From Hormoscilla sp. GM7CHS1pb (GTDB lineage Bacteria; Cyanobacteriota; Cyanobacteriia; Cyanobacteriales; Desertifilaceae): DNA of 64,000 nt. Location of the stretch: the NCBI GenBank assembly GCA_014323675.1, contig JACONN010000002.1, positions 620,001 to 684,000 on the forward strand, given 5' to 3'. Each line of letters begins with the position of its first letter. Within the stretch, counting starts at the first letter, position 1. Shown here piece after piece: positions 54,084-63,530 of this stretch. The position numbers and the translations under genes were made by a program. The notes under the pieces are model-generated. The model was not told where the DNA came from. It ran no database searches and saw only the letters and a program-made list of their open reading frames with translations.

Positions 54084-55376
54084 TCAGAAAAGCTCTAGCT
54101 GAATTTGTTTAGCTGCACGAGAGCTAAAATACGCTGGCTCGTATTTTCTTGTTTCCTGCCACGTAGCATAAACACAATACTCGAACAGTTCTTTCTTGCT
54201 GTTTCGTTTTCTGACTATCTTGCTTCCAATGTTGGTAAATCCTAAAGACCTAAGGGAATCTTCAAGCAACTGTTCGGTGTGGACTTGTACGCCATAAAAG
54301 CTAGAATTACCTACGATGTAAGAAAGAACCGCGCCCTTTTTCAAACGCGGACGCAAGTTCTGAAGATGCAAATGCATGTCATGAAAATACTTCCAAACAT
54401 AGTTTCCCATCAGTAAGGAATTTTTTTCTTTCGTTTGAAGTATGTCAGAAACAACTGCTTTCAATGATTCCGGTAGTTCAATAGCATTTGATTCCCAATC
54501 CTGCAATCTGCTAGTGGCAATACCCCATGTTCCACCTATTGCTTTCCAATCAAGTTCACCCGCTTCACGGGCGGTATCAAGAAACTTAGTCCAATACATG
54601 TATGGCCTCAGTTCGCGAATGTAACTTATTCTGTTCGGGTAAGGAGGAGACGTGACAACATGGGAATATTGAAAATCGCCAATTGAAGTAGGTTCCCTTG
54701 AATCTACAAAATGAACGGACGAATTACCAGATATATTATCACCAGCACTTTGAATAATTGCTTCTAATATCTCCAGGTACAAAGATTCTATCTGTTCAAT
54801 TTCAAAGGCAGTTACTTCATTATGAAATGACATTGAAACATGATTAAAAGCAGCAGATGAGGTTTCAATGATTAGCCGACAGAATGAAATCCAAGCAAGA
54901 GATGAAACATGGTTGTCCCTTGGTTCTCCAAACTGATTCACCAATGCTTGACGAAGTGCGCCAAGAACTTTAAGCGTCTGTTCGCACCACCATCTTTGAA
55001 TGTTGTGAATATTGGGCAACCAGTTATCTTCATCCACAAGTTCTTGGCATTTAATAATAACTTTGTCAATGGATATTTTTAATTCCTTAATTTCGGAATA
55101 AGAGTAGTTTCTACATTTGGAATTACCGAGCCATATTAAAAACGGGTTGATATCAAAGCAGTGTGCGGAAATGCCATGTTCGGCAGCGACAAGTCCAGTT
55201 GTTGCTGTTCCTGAAAACGGGTCAAGTATAAAAGAATCTTCAGGAAGATTATCAATTATCTCTTCAACCAGTTTGACCGAATATGCGGGAGTCAGCCGCA
55301 ACCATCCATGTCTCCCAAGTTTCTTGTTGTACTTGAACGTGTAGTCCGAACGTTGCTTAATCTTCATATCCATCAT
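54084..55376 (-). CDS. Type II DNA methyltransferase (SPPY-type)
   Basis: 430 residues. SAM motif I is ILDPFSGTATTGLVAAEHGI near residue 50. Catalytic motif IV is VVTSPPYPNRISYIREL near residue 240, the Ser/Thr-Pro-Pro-Tyr form of N4-cytosine and some N6-adenine enzymes. Motif order I before IV suggests an alpha- or gamma-like arrangement. ATGA overlap of four bases with the nuclease gene upstream. It modifies the host site to protect it from the partner nuclease. Confidence 0.85.
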   Translation of the reverse strand: MMDMKIKQRSDYTFKYNKKLGRHGWLRLTPAYSVKLVEEIIDNLPEDSFILDPFSGTATTGLVAAEHGISAHCFDINPFLIWLGNSKCRNYSYSEIKELKISIDKVIIKCQELVDEDNWLPNIHNIQRWWCEQTLKVLGALRQALVNQFGEPRDNHVSSLAWISFCRLIIETSSAAFNHVSMSFHNEVTAFEIEQIESLYLEILEAIIQSAGDNISGNSSVHFVDSREPTSIGDFQYSHVVTSPPYPNRISYIRELRPYMYWTKFLDTAREAGELDWKAIGGTWGIATSRLQDWESNAIELPESLKAVVSDILQTKEKNSLLMGNYVWKYFHDMHLHLQNLRPRLKKGAVLSYIVGNSSFYGVQVHTEQLLEDSLRSLGFTNIGSKIVRKRNSKKELFEYCVYATWQETRKYEPAYFSSRAAKQIQLELF

Positions 55377-56182
55377 TCAGCACTCAGCAGGGTTTCAAGG
55401 ACATCGTGGATTTCTTCTTTTATCTCTGTACTGTGTTGCTGGAAGAAAGCAGCCAAGTTATAACCAAGAATTTGTTCGCAAAATGCGTACAATGATGTTT
55501 TGTTGTTGCCGTTTGTTGTACCGATAAGAATACCGCAACGGTTGTTTCTGTATCTCAGAACAAGATCGGAATCAATCTGTGACGAAAAAATAGCAAACAC
55601 GGGCAGATAGTCATTTGCCCATGCTACGGTAGCATTATCAATATCTGCATTTTGACGTTTGGAATCCTTGCTTTTATAGCCTTGGCGGACTTCAAAAACA
55701 ATTCCGTTTGATGGTTCCGACACTTCCGCCAAGTCTTCGCAGTAGTCTGTTATCCACTGCTTGACATTATTAAATACAGTTTGATTCTTTATTTCACCAA
55801 GTTCTAATCTAGCATCAAGTGACAGTTTTTTGGCTTTTCCTGACTGTGTATGTGCCGTGTATGACCACGTTGCTAACTCGGGGTCTGTGTATCCAGTGGT
55901 ATCGACCAGCACTGCACGAAATAAACGTTCGCAACCGATACCAATTTGACGATATACAGAGGTCATTCCACCCGCTGCACGGTGGGCGGAATACATAAGG
56001 TCAGTATCCAGACCTAACCAAGCATAGAATGGATCTGAACCATATAGGTGCTTAAATTGGTTTAGGGAAAGACCGTCGTCATTTTTGCCTTGCCCAAATT
56101 TAGGTCGGTAGTCCTTGCACTTCCCGATCGGTTCCAGAAAGGTTTCAATGTATTTTTTTTCTTTCGTTTCCATTTTTTTCAA
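55373..56182 (-). CDS. Type II restriction endonuclease
   Basis: 269 residues. A PD-(D/E)xK core is suggested by DARLELGEIKNQ and VFEVRQGYKSKDSKRQNADI (E...QGYKSK). The sequence has the look of a known type II family, but I cannot name the specificity. It is upstream of and translationally coupled to the methyltransferase gene. Nuclease-first order implies some form of expression delay, not visible here. Confidence 0.75.
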   Translation of the reverse strand: MKKMETKEKKYIETFLEPIGKCKDYRPKFGQGKNDDGLSLNQFKHLYGSDPFYAWLGLDTDLMYSAHRAAGGMTSVYRQIGIGCERLFRAVLVDTTGYTDPELATWSYTAHTQSGKAKKLSLDARLELGEIKNQTVFNNVKQWITDYCEDLAEVSEPSNGIVFEVRQGYKSKDSKRQNADIDNATVAWANDYLPVFAIFSSQIDSDLVLRYRNNRCGILIGTTNGNNKTSLYAFCEQILGYNLAAFFQQHSTEIKEEIHDVLETLLSAE

Positions 56183-56196
56183 CTTTAGTTATGTGT

Positions 56197-56685
56197 TTAT
56201 CGGGCTAACCAAGCGGTCAAGGCTACACCCAGGGCATCCGCTGCATCATCTGGTTTAGGAATATACTCCAAGTCTAGCTCCCGCATTACCGCTTCCTGGA
56301 CTTCTTCTTTATCCGCATTGCCGTAACCCGTTAATGCCTGCTTCACTTGCGGGGGAGTAAATTCAACCATTGGGATATTGTTTTGAGCTAACACTAAGGT
56401 TAGCACTCCCCGCGCCTGGGCTACCAATATCACATTTCCCATCCGATAAAAAAACAGCTTTTCTACCGCCGCTAAGTCTGGTTGCCACTCTGAAACCAGG
56501 AAGTGTAAATCTTCGTAAATTATTTGCAGCCGATCGCCCATCTTGGCTGATGCTGGAGTTTTGATCGCGCCAAAATCAAGAGTTTTGACACCATTGTTAT
56601 CCCCATTACCATCAGTCTGACAGGAAATTATCCCAAACCCCAGAGTGGCCACTCCCGGGTCTAATCCCATAATAAGCTTTTCCAT
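56197..56685 (-). CDS. ruvC: Holliday junction resolvase RuvC
   Basis: The start ATG 56685 ([20 protein letters not shown]) gives 162 residues; the open frame to 56868 passes through a palindromic repeat and is not RuvC. Catalytic acids: Asp in MGLDPG, Glu in AAVEKLFF, and the [11 protein letters not shown] pair near the C-terminus. [17 protein letters not shown] is a family hallmark. It resolves Holliday junctions with RuvAB. Confidence 0.95.
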   Translation of the reverse strand: MEKLIMGLDPGVATLGFGIISCQTDGNGDNNGVKTLDFGAIKTPASAKMGDRLQIIYEDLHFLVSEWQPDLAAVEKLFFYRMGNVILVAQARGVLTLVLAQNNIPMVEFTPPQVKQALTGYGNADKEEVQEAVMRELDLEYIPKPDDAADALGVALTAWLAR

Positions 56686-56779
56686 ATTTATCTTTTCTAC
56701 AACAAAAGAGGCAGAAGTAGGGTGGGCATTGCCCACCCTACTATTAAGCGACATTGGATTGACTGCTAGCCCGGCCATA

Positions 56780-57106
56780 TTAGCGAAATACGTGCAGGTA
56801 GATAACATTGGTATATTCTTCGATTTCCTTTTCCTCATAATCATTGATGGGTAAACCCGCGATTTCATCGTAAAGAATATTGGAAATGAGTTGGCGTACT
56901 TGTGCTTGGGTCGATTCTTTATTTTGCCAACTTTCTAGAGTTTCTAAACTGGCTTTTATTTCAAGAAGTAACGAACAAGCCACTTTTTTAATCGGATCGC
57001 GCGATCGGGGACTGAGGTTTTCTTTGTTCTCGCACAGTAAATCTAAAATTGCCAGATGTTCTGCATTTAAGTTTTCCCGGACAGCGCGGCTTTCTTCTAC
57101 TGAGGT
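56780..57106 (-). pseudogene. Type I restriction subunit HsdR, C-terminal tail
   Basis: In frame from 57106: [66 protein letters not shown] and VIYLHVFR, the C-terminal helical domain of type I restriction R proteins. The motor and nuclease parts are absent; the frame starts exactly at the 20-bp inverted repeat 57100-57143, which marks the break. Confidence 0.75.
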
Positions 57107-57143
57107 TTGTAGTGAGGACTTCCGTCCTCACTACAAACCTCAG
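57100..57143. repeat. Perfect 20-bp inverted repeat with 4-base loop
   Basis: CTGAGGTTTGTAGTGAGGAC (57100-57119), loop TTCC, then its exact complement 57124-57143. An almost ideal hairpin of the interspersed-palindrome type, inserted at the end of the HsdR remnant. Confidence 0.9.
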
Positions 57144-57969
57144 AAAAATCGGAGATATCTCGCACCAGGTACATGAGCCTGAGCTGCATGCTTATCCTAC
57201 ATTTGAGTCCCTGCTCTGCACCTCGATGATATAGCTCCGAAGCACTAAGTACCGGTGTCAACCCCGTACCTGTGCGGAGGGAATTTAACTCTCATGAAAA
57301 CCAGATTTATCCGGCTAATGAAACCAGACCCGATTAAGCCATTTCTGGCATTCTCCCGTCGAATCGCACCTTCCTATTCTCACTATAACCATTCTTCCCG
57401 CCATTGTCAAGATGTTTAGATTTTTTTTCCAATTTTCTACTTCCTTTTTTCTCTTCCCCTTCCCTTTGCCCCTCTTTCCCCCCTTCTCCGGGTGCATCTC
57501 AGTTTTGCTTCTCGATCAATTGAAAATTGAAAATTGCTCCATTTTCTCTTATTGATTCCCAATTCCTATCTTTTGATTCGCAATTATTCCGACAAAAGTG
57601 AGATGCTCCCATTGAAAATTGAGCTATTTTCCATTTTTTATTCGCAATTAGCAGTATTTAATGCTAAAAAGCAAAAGTGAGATGCTCCCCCTTCTCCTCT
57701 CACCAGTTTCCTACTTATGTAGACTCTTCAACATCATCCATATCGCCGGTTATAACCCTAATTGTCGCAGCGCAACTCTTCAGATGTTCGAGGCAAAGTT
57801 CATTTCTTGTCCCCGATCGGCAGTATATGTACCAGTGATAACAATTAATAATCGAGTCAAGCAGGGCTAAAGCAACCCACCAGCCCCTGATACAGACCGC
57901 AACTGCTATCTCATAGTACCGGTGCAATATGTTTTTGACAATAGACTTTGCCAACAATAACCTACCAGT
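57144..57969. other. Long intergenic region with MITE relics
   Basis: 57490-57501 (GGGTGCATCTCA) and 57599-57610 (TGAGATGCTCCC) bracket a 121-base element of the same family as 52626. A further TGAGATGCTCCC lies at 57678-57689, with AAAATTGA-type repeats between. No coding region is convincing. Confidence 0.6.
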
Positions 57970-58048
57970 GTGCGAGCAGTAAAGTTACAGAGTGCGAGCA
58001 ATAAGGTTACACCGTGCGAGCAATAATCTCCTAGCTTGCGAGCATAAA
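57970..58048. repeat. 22-bp tandem repeat GTGCGAGCAATAAGGTTACA
   Basis: Four degenerate units at 57970, 57992, 58014 and about 58037. The core GCGAGCAATAA is the complement of half of the hairpins at 30964-31003. Confidence 0.75.
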
Positions 58049-58184
58049 TTTAAAAACCTACCCACATGAGACCAAATGTGACCGCATGACCAGTGCAGGC
58101 AAGCAACCGTCAGATATGCCAGTACATTCCGACCTGCGCAATAGGGTAACTACTCAAACACCGGCGGGTTACGCAAGTTAATTT

Positions 58185-58397
58185 ATGAGCCAAAGAATAA
58201 CTTATGATAAACCTACAATAACTTATAATAAACCTACAATAACTTATGATAAGCTTACAATAATTTGTTATAAGCTTACAACAAATTATTGTAAGCTAGC
58301 AATAATTTGTTGTAAGCCAGTAATAGTTTGTTGTAAGCCAGCAATAACTTATTGTAAGCCAACAATGGCTTATTGTCAAGCTGCGTCGTGCTGTTGA
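58185..58397 (+). repeat. 21-bp tandem repeat within an open frame
   Basis: About nine copies of AATAACTTATGATAAACCTA-type units. The period is a multiple of three, so an ATG-started frame of 70 codons is open with a seven-residue repeat (ITYDKPT, then IICCKPV, ITYCKPT). Cys appears increasingly toward the end (ASCC). No ribosome site is obvious; probably a minisatellite rather than a gene. Confidence 0.65.
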
Positions 58398-58555
58398 AAT
58401 AGCTAATGACAGGAAAAACCTCGCTCCGAGGCTCCCGAATCGGAGCGTTAAATCTGGATTGAAATCGTCAAATATCGATTCCGAATGCGGGAGCCCCGGT
58501 TGGGTCGTGGTCAAAAGTAGGTAGTTGCGGCGGATCCCCGATCGCACTAGTAATT

Positions 58556-59331
58556 TTATTGAAAATCGAAATAACTATCAAGGTCAACCAAACCCTTTAA
58601 AGACAATACATGGCTCAAATAAATAAGACCAAGTTGTTCAAGTTCAATGAGTTTGGCGAGGCTATCAGTATTTTGATGACAATTGATTATCTTGTCAATT
58701 TCGTCAAGAGTAGATTTTTTGGTTCCGCGCCCACCTCCAGAAGTCATACCAGCATAACCGCCCAAGAGTCCATTGACACCTCCCATGACGGCTGCTCCAG
58801 CTCCTATAGCTGCAGGAACGGCAGCCCCCATTGTAGCCACAGTAAATATACCCATGAATGCAGCACCAACCACAGCACCACTCATCCCTCCAATTGTTCC
58901 AAGGGAAATAGAATGCTTACCTCTAACCATCACTTCCTCTTGGATACAAGGTTTCAGGAGTTGCTTGCAAATTGTTTTTGCCTCTTCTAATGCTTCAACG
59001 AAGTCATGCTCATAACCAGCAATATCATTGCATTCAGCTATATAAAGGGCACTTAGAAGAGCTGATTCTTTGGCAATCCTAGATCAAAAAAAAATTTATT
59101 ACCTGCCTCAAGAAAGAATATTTTTGCATGAACGAAAAAGTCTCTTGCAGAGATAAGCTCAATTCTCCATAACTCAGCGTTCTTAGGGTCTTTAGCTCTA
59201 TTTAAACTTTTTCGGGCTTCTTCAAGATGGGATTTTGCAATTCGATTAAGTGTGCTCCCTATCTCAGAATTGAAAAGCCCATCAATCGTTTTTATGATTG
59301 CCCAAACTCTTTTTATTTCTTCTGGCGACAT
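58556..59331 (-). pseudogene. Helical protein with glycine-zipper domain, frameshifted at A9
   Basis: The first frame (59331 down) reads MSPEEIKRVWAIIKTIDGLF to FLEAGNKFF, then slips at the nine-A run 59086-59094. The other frame continues RIAKESALLSALYIAECNDI, HDFVEALEEAKTICKQLL, then a hydrophobic Gly-rich segment (AVVGAAFMGIFTVATMGAAV, VNGLLGGYAGM) and ends at 58556. One gene of about 258 residues is thus split by a single base. The homopolymer makes a sequencing error or slippage plausible. The family is not recognised. Confidence 0.7.
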
Positions 59332-59808
59332 CGTGGTACTCGTTCTCTGAAAGCGTTTCAGCCATTATAGCATAGGAGAGCGCAGTTATGGCAAGGGGTG
59401 TGGTCAAAACTGGTCAAAACCCGTTGATCGTTCATGGCCTCTCCCAGTCGGAGGATCCCCCCCAAACCCCCCTTACAAGATACTGTGGGCGAATTACGAG
59501 ATCTGGAGTAGGGAGTGGGGAGTGGGGAGACAGCATTAAAAAAACCCGGTTTTTCCGGGAAGCGCAGTGCCGCGCGTTGGGTGTCAGGCGACACGCTGAC
59601 GCTGTCGCGCTCAAAACCTGGTTTCTCTGCGTTGAGCGCCGGCAGCATAATGTTCAGATCCCCGCAGTCAAAGCTAGATCCTCCCCAGCAAGGGAGAAGT
59701 AGTAACCGGTGACATCTGCGGTCGTCAGAATAGCGGGATGGGTGTGGTCAAAACCCGTTGGTTTTTCTGTGATAGGATGATGGTCGCACGAGTTGTTTCG
59801 CTAAGTAT
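59332..59808. other. Intergenic with two GGGTGTGGTCAAAAC ends
   Basis: GGGTGTGGTCAAAAC at 59396 and again at 59740 in the same orientation; the second is followed by CCGTTGG exactly as in the 50463 end. Between them are hairpins such as AACCCGGTTTTTCCGGG and GCGACACGCTGACGCTGTCGC. No gene is supported. Confidence 0.65.
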
Positions 59809-61125
59809 ATGCAAGCAGAATACCGCCAGCGTCGCGATCGCCTAATGGAGAAGATTGGTCAAGGAACCGCCATCTTTAGAAGTGCCCCAATGGCCGTGAT
59901 GCACAATGATGTAGAGTACAATTTCCGACAGGATAGTGATTTTTTCTATCTGACTGGTTTCAACGAACCCTCAGCGGTGGCGGTTTTGGCACCCCACCAC
60001 GAGGAACATAAGTTTGTGCTGTTTGTCCGACCGAAGGAGTGGGAAAAAGAAGTCTGGAATGGTTACCGGGTGGGCGTCGATGCAGCAAAGGAACGGTTTG
60101 GTGCCGATGAGGTGTATCCGATCGCAGAACTGAATGAAAAGTTGCCCCAGTATCTGGAAAAGGCGGACATAATTTATTATCATCTCGGGCGGGATGAGGC
60201 TTTCGATCGGACTATCCTCAAGCATTGGCAGCGCCAACTGAAAGCATATCCCAAACGGGGTACGGGACCTCGCGCCCTGGAAGATCCTGCTTTCATTCTC
60301 CATCCCTTGCGATCGCTCAAAAGTTCCGCAGAATTGCAGTTAATGAGAAAGGCGATCGCCATTTCGGTAGAGGCCCATCAGCGGGCCCGGGAATTAGCCC
60401 GTCCGGGGATTTACGAATATGAAATTCAAGCGGAAATGGAGTATATCTTTCGCCAGCAGTCGGTGATGGGACCGGCCTATCCTTCCATTGTCGCCTCGGG
60501 TCCGAATGCCTGCATATTACATTATGTGGAGAATAATCGCCAGTTGCAAGATGGAGATTTATTGCTGATTGATGCTGGTTGTTGTTACGAGTATTATAAT
60601 GCTGATATTACTCGGACTTTCCCCGTGAATCGCAAGTTTACCATGCAACAACGGGTGATTTATGAGATTGTATTAGAGGCGCAAAGACAGGCGATCGAGC
60701 AAGTAAAACCGGGCAAGACTTACAATGATATGCACGAGACTGCCGTGCGAGTCCTGGTAGAAGGATTGCTGGAAATTGGACTGCTAGTGGGTGAGATAGA
60801 AGAACTGATTAAAGAGAAGAAATACAAACCTTTTTACATGCACGGAACCGGTCATTGGTTGGGTTTAGACGTGCATGATGGTGGTTTTTACAAGCAGGGG
60901 GAAGGGGAAGAAGATTGGCTGACATTCCAACCAGGTCAGATAATTACAGTGGAACCCGGTCTTTACATTAGTTCGGAAACAAAACCTGCGGAGGAACAAC
61001 CAGAGATAGACCCGCAATGGCGCGGAATTGGAGTTAGAATTGAGGATGATGTTTTGGTGACAGATTCTGGACGTGAGGTGTTGACTGCTGCGGTACCGAA
61101 AGTAGCAGAGGAAGGGATTCGATAG
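59809..61125 (+). CDS. pepP: Xaa-Pro aminopeptidase (aminopeptidase P)
   Basis: 438 residues. The N-terminal creatinase-like domain (FRSAPMAVMHNDVEYNFRQD, SDFFYLTGFNEP) precedes an M24 pita-bread catalytic domain. Dinuclear metal ligands: Asp in LLIDAGCCYEYYNADITRTF (two), His in HGTGHWLGLDVHD, Glu in ITVEPGLY and Glu in GVRIEDDVLVT. It releases N-terminal residues before proline. Intact. Confidence 0.95.
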   Translation: MQAEYRQRRDRLMEKIGQGTAIFRSAPMAVMHNDVEYNFRQDSDFFYLTGFNEPSAVAVLAPHHEEHKFVLFVRPKEWEKEVWNGYRVGVDAAKERFGADEVYPIAELNEKLPQYLEKADIIYYHLGRDEAFDRTILKHWQRQLKAYPKRGTGPRALEDPAFILHPLRSLKSSAELQLMRKAIAISVEAHQRARELARPGIYEYEIQAEMEYIFRQQSVMGPAYPSIVASGPNACILHYVENNRQLQDGDLLLIDAGCCYEYYNADITRTFPVNRKFTMQQRVIYEIVLEAQRQAIEQVKPGKTYNDMHETAVRVLVEGLLEIGLLVGEIEELIKEKKYKPFYMHGTGHWLGLDVHDGGFYKQGEGEEDWLTFQPGQIITVEPGLYISSETKPAEEQPEIDPQWRGIGVRIEDDVLVTDSGREVLTAAVPKVAEEGIR

Positions 61126-61184
61126 TCAAATGGTTGATTGTTGATGTTACAATTAATCAATAGAGATATTCGGGGCACCAGCGA

Positions 61185-62300
61185 ATGATCCACATCAAAA
61201 ACCTTACTATCCATCAGTTCCGGGGACTGCGGGATCTGAGTTGGGATTCCTTGGGGCAAATAAATCTGCTCGTTGGCGTCAATAACTCAGGCAAAACCAG
61301 CGTTTTAGAAGCTATCTCTACCTACTGTCGTCCCTTGGATCCGCTACAATGGCTGACTAGGGGACGAGATTTAAAGGGCGATCGTCAATATCTGCTCTCA
61401 CGGCTCAAATGGCAGTTTCCAGCATTACCACAAAATCAGCAGAATGGCGACAGAAAAATCGATGTTTACCAGGTGCAAACACATATTTCTGGCGATGGCA
61501 GTTTCCCAGTCATTGATTCTCGGGCAATTTACAGAGAGTTAACAGGTGTAGGGAAGTCAGGCGAACATCAAGCGGATCTAGAATTAGTTGCTACAATCTT
61601 CAACCCACAACAGCATCAGGAAAAGCAGGAGTGTTCCGTAAATTTCCAGTTGTGGAACTCTGGGGGTTTGATTACCAGAAGTGAAGTCCTTAGCCCTAAG
61701 AAAGTCGGACATCAGGACTTAGCATCAGGGAATCTAATGCTGCCAGTTGAAATCGTTACACCTTTAGACCACTGGATTGAAAAGTTGCAAGTGGGGCTGC
61801 TATCAGAAGCCATTTTACAAAGGTTTAAGGCCGAAGTCATCAAGCTTCTGCAAGTCATAGACTCAGGAATTGTTGGCTTGGAAATTCTGGATAATCAGGG
61901 CATCGGTTCTGGCCTTTATATTGACCACAAGCAGTTGGGGCTAGCACCTTTGAGTATCTGCGGGAATGCTGTGCGTCGTCTCCTGCTTTACGCCTTAACC
62001 CTGGCAAAGGTGCGAGGGGGTGTTCTACTGATTGATGAGTTGGAAACCTCTATTCATACTGACGCGCTGGGGGGAGTTTTCTCTTGGCTTGTCCAGTGGT
62101 GTAGTAAGATGGACGTGCAGTTATTTGCAACTACTCAAAGTCTGGAAGCTGTTGATGCAATGTTGGATGCTACTTCTGAGGATGTGGATCTAGTCCTTTA
62201 TCGCTTAAGGCCAGAGGAGTCCCAGACTAAATTAATCCGACTAGATCGAGAAACCCTGTGTATAATTCGGGAAGAACTGGGACAGGAGGTACGACGGTGA
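61185..62300 (+). CDS. OLD/PARIS-like AAA ATPase
   Basis: 371 residues. ABC/SMC-type ATPase head: IHQFRGLRDL, Walker A LLVGVNNSGKTSVLEAI, and Walker B GGVLLIDELETSIHTD, followed by the D-loop/His switch region VQLFATTQSLEAVDAML. This is the AAA_15/AAA_21 group used by OLD nucleases and by AriA of PARIS. Its stop overlaps the next gene's GTG start by four bases (GTGA), so the TOPRIM-like partner is translationally coupled. An anti-phage role is inferred from architecture and neighbourhood. Confidence 0.8.
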   Translation: MIHIKNLTIHQFRGLRDLSWDSLGQINLLVGVNNSGKTSVLEAISTYCRPLDPLQWLTRGRDLKGDRQYLLSRLKWQFPALPQNQQNGDRKIDVYQVQTHISGDGSFPVIDSRAIYRELTGVGKSGEHQADLELVATIFNPQQHQEKQECSVNFQLWNSGGLITRSEVLSPKKVGHQDLASGNLMLPVEIVTPLDHWIEKLQVGLLSEAILQRFKAEVIKLLQVIDSGIVGLEILDNQGIGSGLYIDHKQLGLAPLSICGNAVRRLLLYALTLAKVRGGVLLIDELETSIHTDALGGVFSWLVQWCSKMDVQLFATTQSLEAVDAMLDATSEDVDLVLYRLRPEESQTKLIRLDRETLCIIREELGQEVRR

Positions 62301-63025
62301 GATATGCACTCATCGGTGTAGAAGGTCCTCACGATCAAGCCTTTGTGGGTAAAGTTCTTAAACTGCTTGGCTGTCAATCTTTTGACGGCAATGAAGCCAA
62401 TCTGGATCCTTTCTGGATTAATTTTGTTCCATCTTATCCCAAACAGGGAAACTTATACAAGCGTCTGGATATGCCTTCTATCTTATTCACAGAATCTGTT
62501 TCGGTAGCCATTTACTCAGGGGAAGGAAGTAAGCTAGTACGAAATCTGAAGGCAAATTTTGCTAACTACCCTGAGTATCGAACTGATATCGCAGCATTCG
62601 GGATAGTTGCTGATGCCGATCGCAAGTCTCCCGAACAGGTGGCCTTAGACTACTATAATGGCTTCAGTAATTTATTTCCTGGTTTCCCCGATCGAGGAGG
62701 CGTTGTAGATACAGATTCTCCTCGCACGATGTGTTACCTGATAATGTCTCTCAGGGGGTGCTGGATACTTTGTTGTGCAATTGTGGTGAAGTAGCTTATC
62801 CTATGTACGTTGAGAGAGCTAATTCCTATCTTGCCCAATTTTCCGAAACCTTTCGATCGGGAAAAAGCTCTAATTGCTACGATCGTCAGTGTTCTCAAAC
62901 CAGGAAAGACGAATACGGTGAGTCTTGCAGATAATAATTGGGTAAGTGAGTCCACCAACATGCAGGTTCCGACTCTAGCAAGTTTTGTAGATTTCTTGAG
63001 GGAATTATTAGAACTGCACGAATAA
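62297..63025 (+). pseudogene. TOPRIM-like DUF3226 partner, double frameshift
   Basis: The GTG start gives MRYALIGVEGPHDQAFVGKVLKLLG, with Glu in a TOPRIM-type E motif and DADRKSPEQVA as the DxD-type motif. Near 62730 the frame shifts (PRTMCYLIM versus the homologous VLPDNVSQGVLDTLLCNCGE one frame over) and returns near 62865 (EKALIATIVSVLKPGKTNTV, ESTNMQVPTLASFVDFL). The full span is a multiple of three, so the two shifts compensate, leaving about 45 altered residues. Full length would be 242 residues. In PARIS the analogous AriB is a DUF4435 TOPRIM nuclease. Confidence 0.7.
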
Positions 63026-63060
63026 TGAATGAGTAATTTGCATTGGCACTGGTTCAGTCT

Positions 63061-63272
63061 AATTAGGGCTTGCTGAATAAAGCTGTAACTCAGACTGGGT
63101 AAGGGTTTTTGCATTAAAAACGCTGGCCAAGTGCAAGGTTTTGCTGCTCTTTGGATCCAAAATCGAAGCATTTAGTGGGGGTTACAGCTTGGAGCCTCCT
63201 GGTAGACTGACGGTGTAGTCTGCTGTGTGGCGTCTAGATTCGCCCTGTAGCCTTTTTCAGCAAACCCTAATT
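63061..63272. mobile_element. 212-bp MITE with AATTAGGG(C/T)TTGCTGAA ends
   Basis: Left AATTAGGGCTTGCTGAATAA; right, inverted, AATTAGGGTTTGCTGAAAAA. No coding capacity. The terminus type is that of DDE transposon-derived elements widespread in cyanobacteria. Confidence 0.85.
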
Positions 63273-63530
63273 AAAAAGATCGCCGGAAACCCCTGCCCTG
63301 TCAGGGTTTCAGTCTAGAACCGGAACCGGGTTTCTGGGAATAAAATCTCATCTCACGAAAAATGTAATTTTTTGTAAAGATCGGGAAATTCTGGTTGTTT
63401 CCTGCTATAAAATTAAAGAGACATAAGTGGCTACCTAAAAAACACGAGCACTCATACAGCTTGTTCAGGAAACAAGTAGAACATTTTTGTGCTAAACTAG
63501 AGCTATACTCAATGCAGACCAAATTCAGCT
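63273..63530. other. Upstream region of the IS630 transposase
   Basis: Contains CCGGAACCGGGTTTC near 63318 and a possible left end of the insertion sequence around 63440-63530, which I cannot delimit. No gene. Confidence 0.4.

Noticed and set aside
57235..57420. Possible tRNA-like or riboswitch sequence (GGTGCGATTCGACGGGAG on the minus strand)
   Set aside because: No cloverleaf or known riboswitch core could be built around it.
57970..58048. Possible CRISPR array or origin iterons (GTGCGAGCAATAA repeats)
   Set aside because: The 22-bp period leaves no spacers, and no replication or cas gene is adjacent.
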